Shown here: positions 56,040 to 64,000 of the stretch, piece by piece | Layout: every line of letters starts with the position of its first letter | How positions within the stretch are numbered: position 1 is the first letter of the stretch | Virus record (IMG/VR): IMGVR_UViG_3300013126_000010 | Coordinates: 120,708 to 184,707 of that record | DNA: 64,000 nucleotides | Source of the DNA: a virus | Strand: one strand, 5' to 3' | Notes under the pieces: generated by a model | Told to the model about the DNA's origin: nothing | The model's input: the letters and a program-made list of their open reading frames with translations, nothing else | Databases searched by the model: none | Position numbers and translations under genes: made by a program

Positions 56040-56963
56040 TTAAACTTTTTTTTTATTTCTCTGAACAGATTCACGTTTAACACGACCAGCTGCTTCTGTA
56101 CCACCAGCTGCTGGAGCTGAAGCACCGAAGGTATCAGATTCTTCACCTTCTAGCCCACTGCTACCAGTCAAATCGGTAGGAGCCGCACCTACATCACCAA
56201 TTGAGTCTTCGCCAGGAGCAGGTTCTGGAGCACCTTCTGCACCCATTGTTGGAGCAGCTTCGCCAGTTAATAATGATACCGCTTGTGCCAATAATTGACG
56301 ATTTTTTTCTAATACTGTGTAGATTTCTTCTAATGCTGGTTTAACTTTGTCGGCAAATTGACCACTGATTTCAGAACCAAGTTCATCACGAATACTATCA
56401 CATAATTCTAATAAACGTTCTGCTTTTAACATTGCAGTATCATCTAACCAACCGGTAACGTCATCAACCATATCACGAGCTGACATAATCAATGCAGCTT
56501 TTTCTTCTTCACCTTCAGTCAAAACTTGTTCAGTTAATGCATAACGTAATACTTCCATGGCTTCTGAAACTGATTCAGTTTTAGCCATTTTAGAAGCAGT
56601 GGCATACATAACTTCTTCACCACGTTTTCCATAACGTTTATTAAAGTCACCTTTAACTTTTTTCATACCTTTAACGTATTTTTCTTTTTTCTTATTTTCT
56701 TTATCAGACATTTTACGTTCAATGAGTGCTTGATCGATAACATCCAATAATGCTCTACCTTTTTGATAGTCATTATTTTCAGTTAATTGATTGAATGGTG
56801 TAGAGGTTTGTAAATGATTTAATTTTGCTACCAATGTTGAACGAGCGGCAGTCAGTTGTTCGGTAGTGAATGAATCAATATTCAATTTTGTGCCAAATTT
56901 ACGAGCAATGTTTTCATTTAATACACGGCTAGATGTTGGTCTATTTAAGTCAGTAATCTTCAT
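56040..56963 (-). CDS. Likely head/core structural protein
   Basis: 307 residues. Begins MKITDLNRPTSSRVLNE (capsid-targeting-like with an early -LNE site). Helical middle, acidic Ala/Gly/Pro-rich linker (~235-290) and basic tail ending KKKV. GC and codon use differ from neighbours in the way of highly expressed genes. Resembles prohead-core or internal proteins of T4-like phages. Late-type box at 56990-56997. Confidence 0.65.
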   Translation of the reverse strand: MKITDLNRPTSSRVLNENIARKFGTKLNIDSFTTEQLTAARSTLVAKLNHLQTSTPFNQLTENNDYQKGRALLDVIDQALIERKMSDKENKKKEKYVKGMKKVKGDFNKRYGKRGEEVMYATASKMAKTESVSEAMEVLRYALTEQVLTEGEEEKAALIMSARDMVDDVTGWLDDTAMLKAERLLELCDSIRDELGSEISGQFADKVKPALEEIYTVLEKNRQLLAQAVSLLTGEAAPTMGAEGAPEPAPGEDSIGDVGAAPTDLTGSSGLEGEESDTFGASAPAAGGTEAAGRVKRESVQRNKKKV

Positions 56964-56989
56964 GGTTATATTCCTAGAAATGTTTTATA

Positions 56990-56997
56990 TATTTATC
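56990..56997 (-). promoter_or_regulatory. T4-late-type promoter box
   Basis: Minus strand GATAAATA, 27 bp before the 56040-56963 gene. Confidence 0.5.
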
Positions 56998-57394
56998 AAA
57001 AATCAACATTAAGCCGTTTTATAATTTCACGCTTTAATTGTTTTTTCTTATCAGATGCGTTGCTTAGTCTTGAAATAAGTACATCTTTCATAAAGTTATC
57101 AGTAATTTCATTAATTTGATGTTTATAATAACTAACATCAACAGAGCTGCACCAATATTCAAAATCTAATATTTTCATCTCTTCTATTTGTTTAAATCTC
57201 ATTGATGTGTAATATTTAGCAGCCATTATTGCAATAGATTTTAATTTGAAAGTATGGATTATATCTCCATTTAATCTAGATAAATCCCAATGACCAACAT
57301 CATTGATATTGATTTTGAAATTCTTATACAATATCATGTCATCATTTACGACTGTTAATGGGAACACATCTTTAAATTTTGTTTCAGTACTCAT
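56996..57394 (-). CDS. Phage protein of unknown function
   Basis: 132 residues from Met at 57394 (MSTETKFKDVFPLTVVND), overlapping the upstream stop. Charged, helical C-terminal half. Unassigned. Confidence 0.6.
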   Translation of the reverse strand: MSTETKFKDVFPLTVVNDDMILYKNFKININDVGHWDLSRLNGDIIHTFKLKSIAIMAAKYYTSMRFKQIEEMKILDFEYWCSSVDVSYYKHQINEITDNFMKDVLISRLSNASDKKKQLKREIIKRLNVDF

Positions 57395-57587
57395 TTGCCA
57401 CCACGATAGGATTATGATTATGACCAATTTTTACAACTAAACCTTTACGAATCATATTTTCAATCACCACCCGGTCATGATCAGAATATGATTTTAAATG
57501 TCTTGGTTCAGTCATATTAGTTAAAAGTTTACCTTCCTCATTGGTAGTATAAATTCCAAAACCTTCTATCAAATCACTCACACGCAT
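57384..57587 (-). CDS. Small protein with capsid-targeting-like N-terminus
   Basis: 67 residues, beginning MRVSDLIEGFGIYTT. A compact fold with DHDRVVIENMIRKGLV. Starts one base after the upstream stop. May be a packaged internal protein. Confidence 0.6.
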   Translation of the reverse strand: MRVSDLIEGFGIYTTNEEGKLLTNMTEPRHLKSYSDHDRVVIENMIRKGLVVKIGHNHNPIVVANEY

Positions 57588-57588
57588 G

Positions 57589-58176
57589 TTATAATCCTGC
57601 GATTTGTTTAATGATATTTAATTCATTGTCAGTGGATGCCAATTGAATTTTTTCACCAGCTTTAGGTGATTGTTGCTGTTGACTTCCTTGACTTTGTGAA
57701 CCAGTACCTGGAATAGACCCTGGTAGATTCAATAATGCTTGTTTGTTGACTTCCAATTTCCCGTTATTTCTAGAGAATGCCGCTAATGGCAATTCTTTAG
57801 TTGATTTCATACCATTTGAATCAACTGATGAGACCGTTGCTTTATCTTGATCAACTTGTGACACAGTGTTACTTGTTGGGGTATCTTCTTTAATCTTTTT
57901 CATATTTGGCTCCCACCATTTACCTTTTCCAAAAGCTTCATCAGCTTTTTGTTTTCGAAAATATGTACTATTGCCACTTTTATCATATATTGGTAATGCC
58001 CATTTTCCTGATTTTAATTTTTTAACACCATATGCTGCAGCAGTGTCAGTATCATTTGACGGAACATTATAAAAATAATACCCTTTTAATATTGGCTTAT
58101 TTGATTCTTTTCTATTCCAGTCATCCTCATGTTTCAATTCATGACCAATTTCGTTACGTTTAAAACTTGACACCAT
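57589..58176 (-). CDS. Possible virion protein with Gln-rich linker
   Basis: 195 residues. N-terminal globular part (to ~90) with basic and aromatic residues, then a low-complexity Ser/Gln-rich linker (GSQSQGSQQQQSPKAG) and a short helical tail. Overlaps the nucleotidyltransferase. Function unknown. Confidence 0.6.
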   Translation of the reverse strand: MVSSFKRNEIGHELKHEDDWNRKESNKPILKGYYFYNVPSNDTDTAAAYGVKKLKSGKWALPIYDKSGNSTYFRKQKADEAFGKGKWWEPNMKKIKEDTPTSNTVSQVDQDKATVSSVDSNGMKSTKELPLAAFSRNNGKLEVNKQALLNLPGSIPGTGSQSQGSQQQQSPKAGEKIQLASTDNELNIIKQIAGL

Positions 58177-58891
58177 AAAAAGTCTCCAAACTTAGCTGCC
58201 TATCTTCTAAATGATAGATATGGTCTTGTAATTTTTTAATATAGCCTTTATTTCTCAGTATCTTATAAGAAATATTTTCTGCTGAAAATTCGCCTTCACG
58301 TTCCAATCCAGTTTTTCGTAGACTATGTAGACGTTTTTTAACTTGAGAAACAACATCAAGATCATTTGATTTTAGCGCAAATTCTATTTTTGACAAATAG
58401 TTGTCAACCTTATCCAAAACATCTTTATCATTTATATTAACTTTGACTGCTTTTGGAGTAGATATCCATCGATTATCTAAAATACTATAGATACCGGATG
58501 AATGATGTGCTTCTTTGGCATCTTGTACATATACTTCAACATCAATATTTCTTATAGTAATATTATGATCGAAATTATATTGATTCTTTTTAGCTTTGAA
58601 TAATTCTTTATAATATTGTTCACCGTCACCAGGAACATCAACTACTAAATGTAAATCTATATCAGAATTTTCAGTATAGGTATATGCAGCATTTGAACCA
58701 GATATCGTAATATCTTTTAAATATATATGTGGAACTTCAATAAAATCTACTAAATGTTTTGCTATTTCTAATAACTTAAATCTAACCTGACGTTGCATTA
58801 GATGACCAGGACCCCATATTTTTGGGTTTAAATTGTTATGAAAAATTACAGCAGTATCAATTAAACTGTTATGTAATTCTCTTAAATACAT
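58160..58891 (-). CDS. Nucleotidyltransferase-fold protein, capsid-targeting-like N-terminus
   Basis: 243 residues from ATG at 58891 (MYLRELHNSL), RBS GGAG. ITISGSNAAYTYTENSDIDLHLVV (~60-85) is the GS...DxD motif of pol-beta-type nucleotidyltransferases, with the third Asp in IDVEVYVQD. Transfers a nucleotide to RNA, protein or small molecule; could add bases to tRNA ends or AMPylate host targets. Likely packaged. Confidence 0.75.
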   Translation of the reverse strand: MYLRELHNSLIDTAVIFHNNLNPKIWGPGHLMQRQVRFKLLEIAKHLVDFIEVPHIYLKDITISGSNAAYTYTENSDIDLHLVVDVPGDGEQYYKELFKAKKNQYNFDHNITIRNIDVEVYVQDAKEAHHSSGIYSILDNRWISTPKAVKVNINDKDVLDKVDNYLSKIEFALKSNDLDVVSQVKKRLHSLRKTGLEREGEFSAENISYKILRNKGYIKKLQDHIYHLEDRQLSLETFYGVKF

Positions 58892-58913
58892 TCTTTTCTC
58901 CAAATAGATAGAG

Positions 58914-58921
58914 TATTTATC
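58914..58921 (-). promoter_or_regulatory. T4-late-type promoter box
   Basis: Minus strand GATAAATA, 22 bp before the nucleotidyltransferase ATG. Confidence 0.5.
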
Positions 58922-59309
58922 ATAAACTCTTGATGCCGTAAGGTTTTTGATAATCGAATATAATATTCACCGATGGTATGAAAATTGGAACGTCATATGA
59001 ACATTCTTCTGTTAAATTTTTTATATAGGGCACAAATTGAAATATATCATCTAAAATAGCAGTATGATTGTCAGCACGTTTGAATAGGTCAGGTATTTCC
59101 ATTCTCCACTCAAACATCCAATGTTTTAACCCATAAAATTTATCAGAATATAATACTATTGGAGAGTGGTCATAATATATATTACCACATAAACCGATAG
59201 TTTGTATTATAGTGTTGAAGTTTTGTTGTTGATATATTAAGAGGTTATCATTACCATGATAAACCTTGGTTTCAGTGATATCAATAGTGGTATATAATTG
59301 ATAGATCAT
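58920..59309 (-). CDS. Phage protein of unknown function
   Basis: 129 residues (MIYQLYTTIDITETKVYHGN), beta-rich with aromatic residues. Begins after a terminator. Unassigned. Confidence 0.55.
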   Translation of the reverse strand: MIYQLYTTIDITETKVYHGNDNLLIYQQQNFNTIIQTIGLCGNIYYDHSPIVLYSDKFYGLKHWMFEWRMEIPDLFKRADNHTAILDDIFQFVPYIKNLTEECSYDVPIFIPSVNIIFDYQKPYGIKSL

Positions 59310-59327
59310 GAATTATTTAGCAGACAA

Positions 59328-59356
59328 AAAAATCCCCGGATAAACCGGGGATTTTA
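59328..59356 (-). terminator. Rho-independent terminator
   Basis: Minus strand AATCCCCGG/CCGGGGATTTTTTT. Ends the 59385-59747 transcript. Confidence 0.9.
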
Positions 59357-59384
59357 AATTCTCGTCCGTGAGAAACTGTAGATA

Positions 59385-59747
59385 TTAAACAGTAGCTACA
59401 GTAATTGTGTTTCCAACTACAACAGTTGAAGCGGAAACGTCTACGCCATTGATACCAGCTGGGCTTAAATGACGGATACGAGCTTGCAATGTATCTACGT
59501 CGATAGCATGACCATCAATGATTGCGTGAATTTCATTACCATTTTTGAAAGTATACATCAATGGTTGAATTTCTTTAACGATAATTGCAACAGCTTGATC
59601 AACTTCGCCTTGGTTATCAGTGTCTTCAGCTGACAATGATGCTACTGGAGCAACAGTGATAACGATAGCTTTTTGTTGATAAACGCTAAACAATTGACCT
59701 TCGGTGAATGAACCATAATCACCATTTACACGAGTTGTTACTGACAT
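59385..59747 (-). CDS. Probable virion structural protein
   Basis: 120 residues (MSVTTRVNGDYGSFTEGQLF), beta-rich, Ala/Val-rich and with more GC than its neighbours, suggesting high expression. Flanked by a late-type box and a strong terminator. Similar small proteins in T4-like marine phages are virion components; the match is by pattern only. Confidence 0.65.
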   Translation of the reverse strand: MSVTTRVNGDYGSFTEGQLFSVYQQKAIVITVAPVASLSAEDTDNQGEVDQAVAIIVKEIQPLMYTFKNGNEIHAIIDGHAIDVDTLQARIRHLSPAGINGVDVSASTVVVGNTITVATV

Positions 59748-59807
59748 AATATTTCTCCTAATCTGTCTTAATTGTATTTATATATAAAAATACATTTGCT
59801 TACAATG

Positions 59808-59815
59808 TATTTATC
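59808..59815 (-). promoter_or_regulatory. T4-late-type promoter box
   Basis: Minus strand GATAAATA at the end of the RNase H gene, before 59385-59747. Confidence 0.5.
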
Positions 59816-60248
59816 ATTTCTCAAATTTTTTAACCATTTTTACACCATCATTTGCTAGTTTATCTGCTAGTTCATTGTAAAAATCACCATTATGACCTTT
59901 AACCCAGATCCATTCTATTGAATGTTGTGCGCTAATGCCATCTAATTCTTGCCATAAATCTGTATTCTTTATATCTTTCCAGTTTTTATTCTTCCAATTG
60001 GTTATCCATTCTGACATGCCTTTTATCACGTATTGTGAATCAGAATATAATTTTACATTACATGGTCTTTTTAATGACTGTAGCGCTCTGATAGCCGCTA
60101 TTAATTCCATTCTATTATTGGTAGTATCGATATCACCACCATATAGTTGTTTTTCAATGTCATTATATTTTAAGACCACACCCCAACCACCTGGGCCTGG
60201 ATTTTTATGACAGGCACCATCGGTATATATAGTTACGATGTCGTTCAT
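59814..60248 (-). CDS. rnhA: Ribonuclease HI
   Basis: 144 residues. Active-site carboxylates: IYTDGACHKNPGPGGWG (Asp9), TTNNRMELIAA (Glu47), LYSDSQYVI (Asp69), KGHNGDFYNELAD (His and Asp). Bacterial type rather than the T4 5'-nuclease type. Removes RNA primers and R-loops. Overlaps the upstream stop. Confidence 0.95.
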   Translation of the reverse strand: MNDIVTIYTDGACHKNPGPGGWGVVLKYNDIEKQLYGGDIDTTNNRMELIAAIRALQSLKRPCNVKLYSDSQYVIKGMSEWITNWKNKNWKDIKNTDLWQELDGISAQHSIEWIWVKGHNGDFYNELADKLANDGVKMVKKFEK

Positions 60249-60622
60249 ACAGAGAATTTTGGGTCTTTAGTGCTATAGTTAGGTTTTCGCATTATAGTTT
60301 TTGCTAATACGGTTTTTTGTCTGTTCATGCTATTAACTGGTTTAATGACAATCGGTAAATTAATCTGTGTAAGAATATCAACCAATACTGCTTCCGTTTC
60401 TGGGTTCATATCAGCTATAGTTTTACCATATTTTTGATATTCTTTGACAAATAATTCAACTAATTCTTTTGCAGTTATTTCTTTTTTATTACGTGGATCA
60501 TTCATTCGTTCAATAAAATGTGTTCCAAACTTGATATCTATACCAAGTTTGTTCCATAGTTGATCGACTATATGTTCTACTTTGTGTAATTGATCATGTG
60601 ATATTACTTCCCATATTTTCAT
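60245..60622 (-). CDS. Conserved phage protein, capsid-targeting-like N-terminus
   Basis: 125 residues, beginning MKIWEVISHD. FIERMNDPRNKKEITAKELVELF resembles the RelE/DUF4258-like small nuclease pattern seen in many T4-like phages; weak. Overlaps the 60619 stop by ATGA. Confidence 0.6.
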   Translation of the reverse strand: MKIWEVISHDQLHKVEHIVDQLWNKLGIDIKFGTHFIERMNDPRNKKEITAKELVELFVKEYQKYGKTIADMNPETEAVLVDILTQINLPIVIKPVNSMNRQKTVLAKTIMRKPNYSTKDPKFSV

Positions 60623-60870
60623 AATTTAGATTCCATTACTTTTTTAATACCTCTTTTGAACTTTTTAGCATCACCAGTTCTAATGGCGTTTATGAATCTC
60701 TTCTCCAAATCGGTTGAAGTTTCATAATCGTAATTGTCGTGAATTAATGATAATAAATTAATCGCGGATTCTATTAGATTAGTTCCTCTACTTTCAATTA
60801 CATAATCCTTGTTTCTACTGATACTAATATCGCTCAGTTCTTGTAAAATACTACGAGTAGTTTTTTTCAT
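60619..60870 (-). CDS. Small basic helical protein
   Basis: 83 residues (MKKTTRSILQELSD), basic ends. N-terminus loosely like the capsid-targeting motif (SILQEL). Function unknown. Confidence 0.55.
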   Translation of the reverse strand: MKKTTRSILQELSDISISRNKDYVIESRGTNLIESAINLLSLIHDNYDYETSTDLEKRFINAIRTGDAKKFKRGIKKVMESKL

Positions 60871-60901
60871 ATATCAAATCACCAATAAAAATTTCTTATT
60901 G

Positions 60902-60940
60902 TATTTATCCTATTATAGCAGATTGTTATTTTTGATACAA
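60902..60940 (-). promoter_or_regulatory. Combined late-type box and sigma70-type promoter
   Basis: -35 TTGTAT (60935-60940), 17 bp, -10 TATAAT (60912-60917) followed by GATAAATA (60902-60909). Confidence 0.6.
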
Positions 60941-60949
60941 ACGATCACA

Positions 60950-60979
60950 ATAGAGAATTTTACATCTCTATTGTGATAT
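60950..60979 (-). terminator. Hairpin after the RCC1-like fibre gene
   Basis: CACAATAGAGA/TCTCTATTGTG stem without a clear U-run. Confidence 0.45.
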
Positions 60980-60987
60980 TCATATTT

Positions 60988-62706
60988 TTAAGTTCCTAAA
61001 ATATTGCCTAATGGAAGTGAGCAAAATGCATACTTCGATGTAGTCAACGTAGTATTACTTTCATAATCATTGCTATCTCCTGCAAATAGCAATCTACTTG
61101 AATTTTTGAAACTGACTAATACTGTAGCAGTACTATTAGTTGATGGTGGTGAAGTCATTATCATATTGTCAATTTCTAACCCAGTAGTGTTTATCATTGG
61201 TTGTTGCCATGTAGTCATTGCTGCGCCAATAAATACATTACCTGCACCAGCCGTTCCCGCTCGATTAAACCCTCTCATTGATAATACATTGGTTGCAGTT
61301 TTAGTATAAACAGCAATCATTGGATTTTCAGGAAAATAGAGGGGAGTTAAATTAAAAATATTAGTAACACTTCCTGTAGTACGAACTGGAGTTGTTACAT
61401 CAGTAGTATTTGCAGCGTTTAATTGTCTGTGAGAATTATCACCCCAAGCGACTATTGAACCGTCAGATAATAACACTACTGCATTAGCAAACATTCTTAA
61501 TGTTTTCACAGGAGACGCTCCATTTGGACCAGTATATACCAATTTAAAAAATCCTCGGTTTGTAGTTGTACCATCACCACATTGTCCAGATGCATTATAA
61601 CCACAAGTATATATTTTGGTATTAGTTCCATCCCAAGTTGTCATAATAGACCAATTTCGATAAGCAGTTGTAGTCCCATTATATTCATATCCACCAGATT
61701 GAATACTAACAATACTTTGTATTACTGATGTTGGAATTGATGTTGTTGTTCCACTAACATCATATGTTGTTACTTGATTCCAAGTTGTTTTATCTGCTGT
61801 GCTGGTAGTTCCAAGTCCTAACCCATAAGATCCATTGTGACCACATGAAAATAATTTATAGGTGGTACCAGCCGCATTTCTCCAAATTGCGAAAGTAGTA
61901 TTACCAGTAAATTCTCCAACAAATATATTAACAAGAACATCAGTGGCAGATAATGTTGGAAATGCTGAATAACTAAGTGTTAATGGGAATAATTGATTGG
62001 TAGTCAAACCGATTCCGATATTACCAAAACCATTTTCTCCACATACATAAATTATATTTGGAGTTGCAGTTTTCTTGTAAAATAACGTTGCATTCCCAAA
62101 TGTTGTTATGCTTTGACGTACTATATCTTCACCTTGTGGAGGATGATAAAAAGTACTAACACCAGTATCAATTAAAACAGGCTGCCAACCTTCTGTAGTA
62201 TTATTTTGTCCTAATTGCCCTGAATAGTTTGAACCCCATCCATACATATAGCCATTTGAAAACAATACAACTAGCGTTGAACCTAATGATTCAAATTTCG
62301 CAATTGATACACCTTGGACAATAGGCGGGAACATAATTTCTGATGCCAAGTCCTTTGTATTTGGAGAACCTTGTCCTAATTGACCCCAATCATTATTCCC
62401 CCAGCTGATAATCCTATGATCAGCTGTTTGGACGAAAAAACTACCTTTAGATCTAACAGTGTGCACAATAGAGGAGTTAAAAGTCAACCCGTCTGTTTTA
62501 GTAACAATATCTACTGTTTGCCAAGCAGTTCCCGTGCCAGTGCTAACTAATAATGTATTAGTTGCACCTAAAGTGCCGCCCGTTAAATTATCTACATATG
62601 CCTTATTAACGCCATCAGTACTTGAAGAAGGTGTTGCCACATTTGTGATCGTGTTATTATTATTATCTAAACCGTTTTTAGCGGTAAATCGTGAATTTGC
62701 CGTAAT
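60988..62706 (-). CDS. Tail fibre with RCC1-like beta-propeller; probable AUU start
   Basis: About 572 residues. Upstream of the first GTG the frame encodes TANSRFTAKNGLDNNNNTIT, the usual start of such fibres, and is opened by ATT at 62706 behind AAGGATAGGGA; no ATG exists. N-terminal fibre module (ends VNKAYVDNLTGG), then about seven RCC1-type repeats (ISWGNNDWGQLGQG; YGWGSNYSGQLGQN; YTCGYNASGQCGDG; VAWGDNSHRQLN), which fold as a propeller. Likely a receptor-binding fibre. Confidence 0.8.
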   Translation of the reverse strand: MTANSRFTAKNGLDNNNNTITNVATPSSSTDGVNKAYVDNLTGGTLGATNTLLVSTGTGTAWQTVDIVTKTDGLTFNSSIVHTVRSKGSFFVQTADHRIISWGNNDWGQLGQGSPNTKDLASEIMFPPIVQGVSIAKFESLGSTLVVLFSNGYMYGWGSNYSGQLGQNNTTEGWQPVLIDTGVSTFYHPPQGEDIVRQSITTFGNATLFYKKTATPNIIYVCGENGFGNIGIGLTTNQLFPLTLSYSAFPTLSATDVLVNIFVGEFTGNTTFAIWRNAAGTTYKLFSCGHNGSYGLGLGTTSTADKTTWNQVTTYDVSGTTTSIPTSVIQSIVSIQSGGYEYNGTTTAYRNWSIMTTWDGTNTKIYTCGYNASGQCGDGTTTNRGFFKLVYTGPNGASPVKTLRMFANAVVLLSDGSIVAWGDNSHRQLNAANTTDVTTPVRTTGSVTNIFNLTPLYFPENPMIAVYTKTATNVLSMRGFNRAGTAGAGNVFIGAAMTTWQQPMINTTGLEIDNMIMTSPPSTNSTATVLVSFKNSSRLLFAGDSNDYESNTTLTTSKYAFCSLPLGNILGT

Positions 62707-62728
62707 TCCCTATCCTTATGTTTTAAAT

Positions 62729-63253
62729 TTATTCCCAAGATAAACTTGGGAATATTGAATCAACTTCTGATAATGAAGTTGGTAATGGAATATTGTTGGA
62801 TTGAATATCTTTGCAATACCTATCTACTATTTTCCATATCATATCTCTAACTTCTATTGCTTTTTTTCCTTGTTGTTTAAAATCTTCATCATTTGAATTT
62901 ATATAACTACAGGCAGAATTAATATCATCATAATATTTTTGCTGTGCGAAGTTATTTAATAATTGAGTGGCTTTATAGCCTACGTTGGTTTTAAACGTAT
63001 TCATTTCATTGTCTAGATCAGAACCTTCAATATCTTCAATGGTATATTCTAATATCCATGAACCATCAACGAATGATGGTTCTGTATTTTGAATAATTCT
63101 TTTGAATAATTGTTCTTCTGGCCTAGTTTGTTCTATTACTTCAACTACTCCTGGTGGTAAATCAGTAATAGTTGAAGGGAAAGATGTATTATAAAATTCT
63201 TGGTATAAATCAATAAATTTTATAAATTTGTTATTTTCTATTATTGCATACAT
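62729..63253 (-). CDS. Probable tail-fibre assembly protein
   Basis: 174 residues (MYAIIENNKFIKFIDLYQEF), acidic, helical C-terminal half (KATQLLNNFAQQKYYDDINSAC) and PPGVVEVIEQTRPEE early on, in the manner of fibre chaperones and DUF4376-type proteins. It sits between two fibre genes, as such chaperones do. Confidence 0.65.
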   Translation of the reverse strand: MYAIIENNKFIKFIDLYQEFYNTSFPSTITDLPPGVVEVIEQTRPEEQLFKRIIQNTEPSFVDGSWILEYTIEDIEGSDLDNEMNTFKTNVGYKATQLLNNFAQQKYYDDINSACSYINSNDEDFKQQGKKAIEVRDMIWKIVDRYCKDIQSNNIPLPTSLSEVDSIFPSLSWE

Positions 63254-63273
63254 ATTATAAATTCCGTTAATTA

Positions 63274-64000
63274 TTAATTACTCACCATTATACCTGAAAC
63301 AAGTGAAGAACCAATTACAATAACTACAGAATTATGTGAATCAAAATACATATAACCCATCGAAGTTAGGCATCCAGATGATGTTGATGATCTAGTTGAC
63401 CAATTGACAAAATCCGTACTGGAATGTATACCAGATGAAGAAGCGGCAACATACAAAGATCCTGTGTATATCACAGTGGAAATGGAGGATGATGGTATGG
63501 TGGATTGATAAGTACAGCTCCAATCAATACCATTTACACTGGATGATATAAATTTAGAGGCAGAATTTGATACACTTCTTACGGTAGATCCATCACTAAA
63601 TAAAGTGTTTAACGTATTTGATGTTGGTACCCCGCTATCTTGCGCAATTGATGAGGTTGGAGTCGTCCCTGTCCTAATAGCCCCATATTGTCCTACAACT
63701 ACAAATGAACTACCATTCCATATTACTGAATATGGTTGAAAATCTCCGGTAATAAGACCACTATTTGTTATTGGAGTCCACGTTACCCCATCCGAACTAT
63801 ATATAGTCCGTGAAATTGATAATGAAACAAAGGTCGAACCATTCCATGTTATAGTATTTAACGCCGTTGTAGTGTTACTGGTTCTAGTTGTCCATGTAAC
63901 GCCATCTGGACTTGTTATTACCGTTCCGGTAGCACCCACTGCCACAAATAGGTTAGACCCATTCCATGTTACTCCATTCAATGCGTTGGTAGTACCGCTG
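63274..64000 (-). CDS. Tail fibre with BNR-like propeller repeats (partial, 5' end outside)
   Basis: The frame is open to the window edge. Repeats of WNGSxFVxVG and SSDGVTWT (four or more, ~45 residues apart) match BNR/sialidase-like propeller blades used in phage fibres. C-terminal end at 63274. Confidence 0.75.
   Translation of the reverse strand, partial: SGTTNALNGVTWNGSNLFVAVGATGTVITSPDGVTWTTRTSNTTTALNTITWNGSTFVSLSISRTIYSSDGVTWTPITNSGLITGDFQPYSVIWNGSSFVVVGQYGAIRTGTTPTSSIAQDSGVPTSNTLNTLFSDGSTVRSVSNSASKFISSSVNGIDWSCTYQSTIPSSSISTVIYTGSLYVAASSSGIHSSTDFVNWSTRSSTSSGCLTSMGYMYFDSHNSVVIVIGSSLVSGIMVSN

Noticed and set aside
1-64000. CRISPR arrays, insertion sequences or transposases
   Set aside because: No regularly spaced repeats, transposase genes or terminal-repeat pairs of IS type were seen; the mobile genes present are homing endonucleases.

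Overview
The window is a 64-kb piece of a large, AT-rich, tailed-phage genome of the T4-like (myovirus) kind. Almost every gene lies on the minus strand in tightly overlapping runs. Hallmarks are class Ia ribonucleotide reductase (NrdA/NrdB) with a glutaredoxin, RNase HI, a P-loop kinase like the T4 polynucleotide kinase N-domain, Hsp20, ClpS, ribosomal protein bS21, several tail-fibre or spike genes, free-standing GIY-YIG/HNH homing endonucleases and about twenty tRNAs. T4-late-like ATAAATA boxes precede many structural genes. Strong sigma70 promoters (TTGCA/TTGACA, 16-17 bp, TATAAT) precede RNA genes and small early-type genes. Secreted redox proteins and a permuted tmRNA suggest a proteobacterial, possibly freshwater, host; the host is an inference.

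Layout. 1-7.5 kb: small early-type genes, tRNA-Leu/Thr/Asn, a two-piece (circularly permuted) tmRNA and a Bax-inhibitor-1/YccA-like membrane protein. 7.5-14.7 kb: a secreted redox cassette consisting of a cytochrome c/periplasmic-binding fusion, a ~1,760-residue multicopper oxidase with Ig-like and FN3 domains interrupted by one in-frame TAA, and a small secreted protein. 14.8-25 kb: the main RNA region, with tRNAs, three homing endonucleases and small genes. 25-29 kb: small genes, an RRM-like protein, an ADP-ribosyltransferase-like protein, GGCT and Pth2 peptidyl-tRNA hydrolase. 29-34.7 kb: a tail fibre, a coiled-coil protein, a GIY-YIG gene and a secreted TAXI-like protein. 35-41.3 kb: an amidoligase, a large WCTA-motif protein, a plus-strand operon (lipoprotein, ART-like, ParB-like and kinase-like proteins) and an Ntn hydrolase. 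41.3-42.2 kb: about 0.84 kb without a credible gene, probably a large structured RNA. 42.2-50 kb: ClpS, Hsp20, bS21, RlpA, glutaredoxin, kinase, NrdA and NrdB. 51-64 kb: spike, HD hydrolase, Nudix, Cas4-like nuclease, structural proteins, nucleotidyltransferase, RNase H, and RCC1-like and BNR-like propeller fibres.

The most unusual content is RNA. Nine minus-strand elements share a covarying ~7-bp outer stem and an internal TTnCAGCAA motif. Three (B, G, F) enclose tRNAs whose 3' half is encoded before the 5' half. One (A) holds only a tRNA-Leu-like 3' half. Five (C, D, E, H, I) are 53-60 nt and carry just an anticodon-arm-like hairpin. With the permuted tmRNA, two Pth2-like proteins, bS21, ClpS and an RNA hairpin displaying the anti-Shine-Dalgarno core, they suggest an elaborate translation-takeover or rescue programme.

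A second theme is at least a dozen otherwise unrelated proteins that begin with a short motif (for example MRAREFLIEY, MRANEFITEL, MILRELLEDT). It resembles the T4 capsid-targeting peptide (Alt begins MELITELFDE). The ART-like, kinase-like, amidoligase and nucleotidyltransferase proteins may therefore be packaged in the head and injected.
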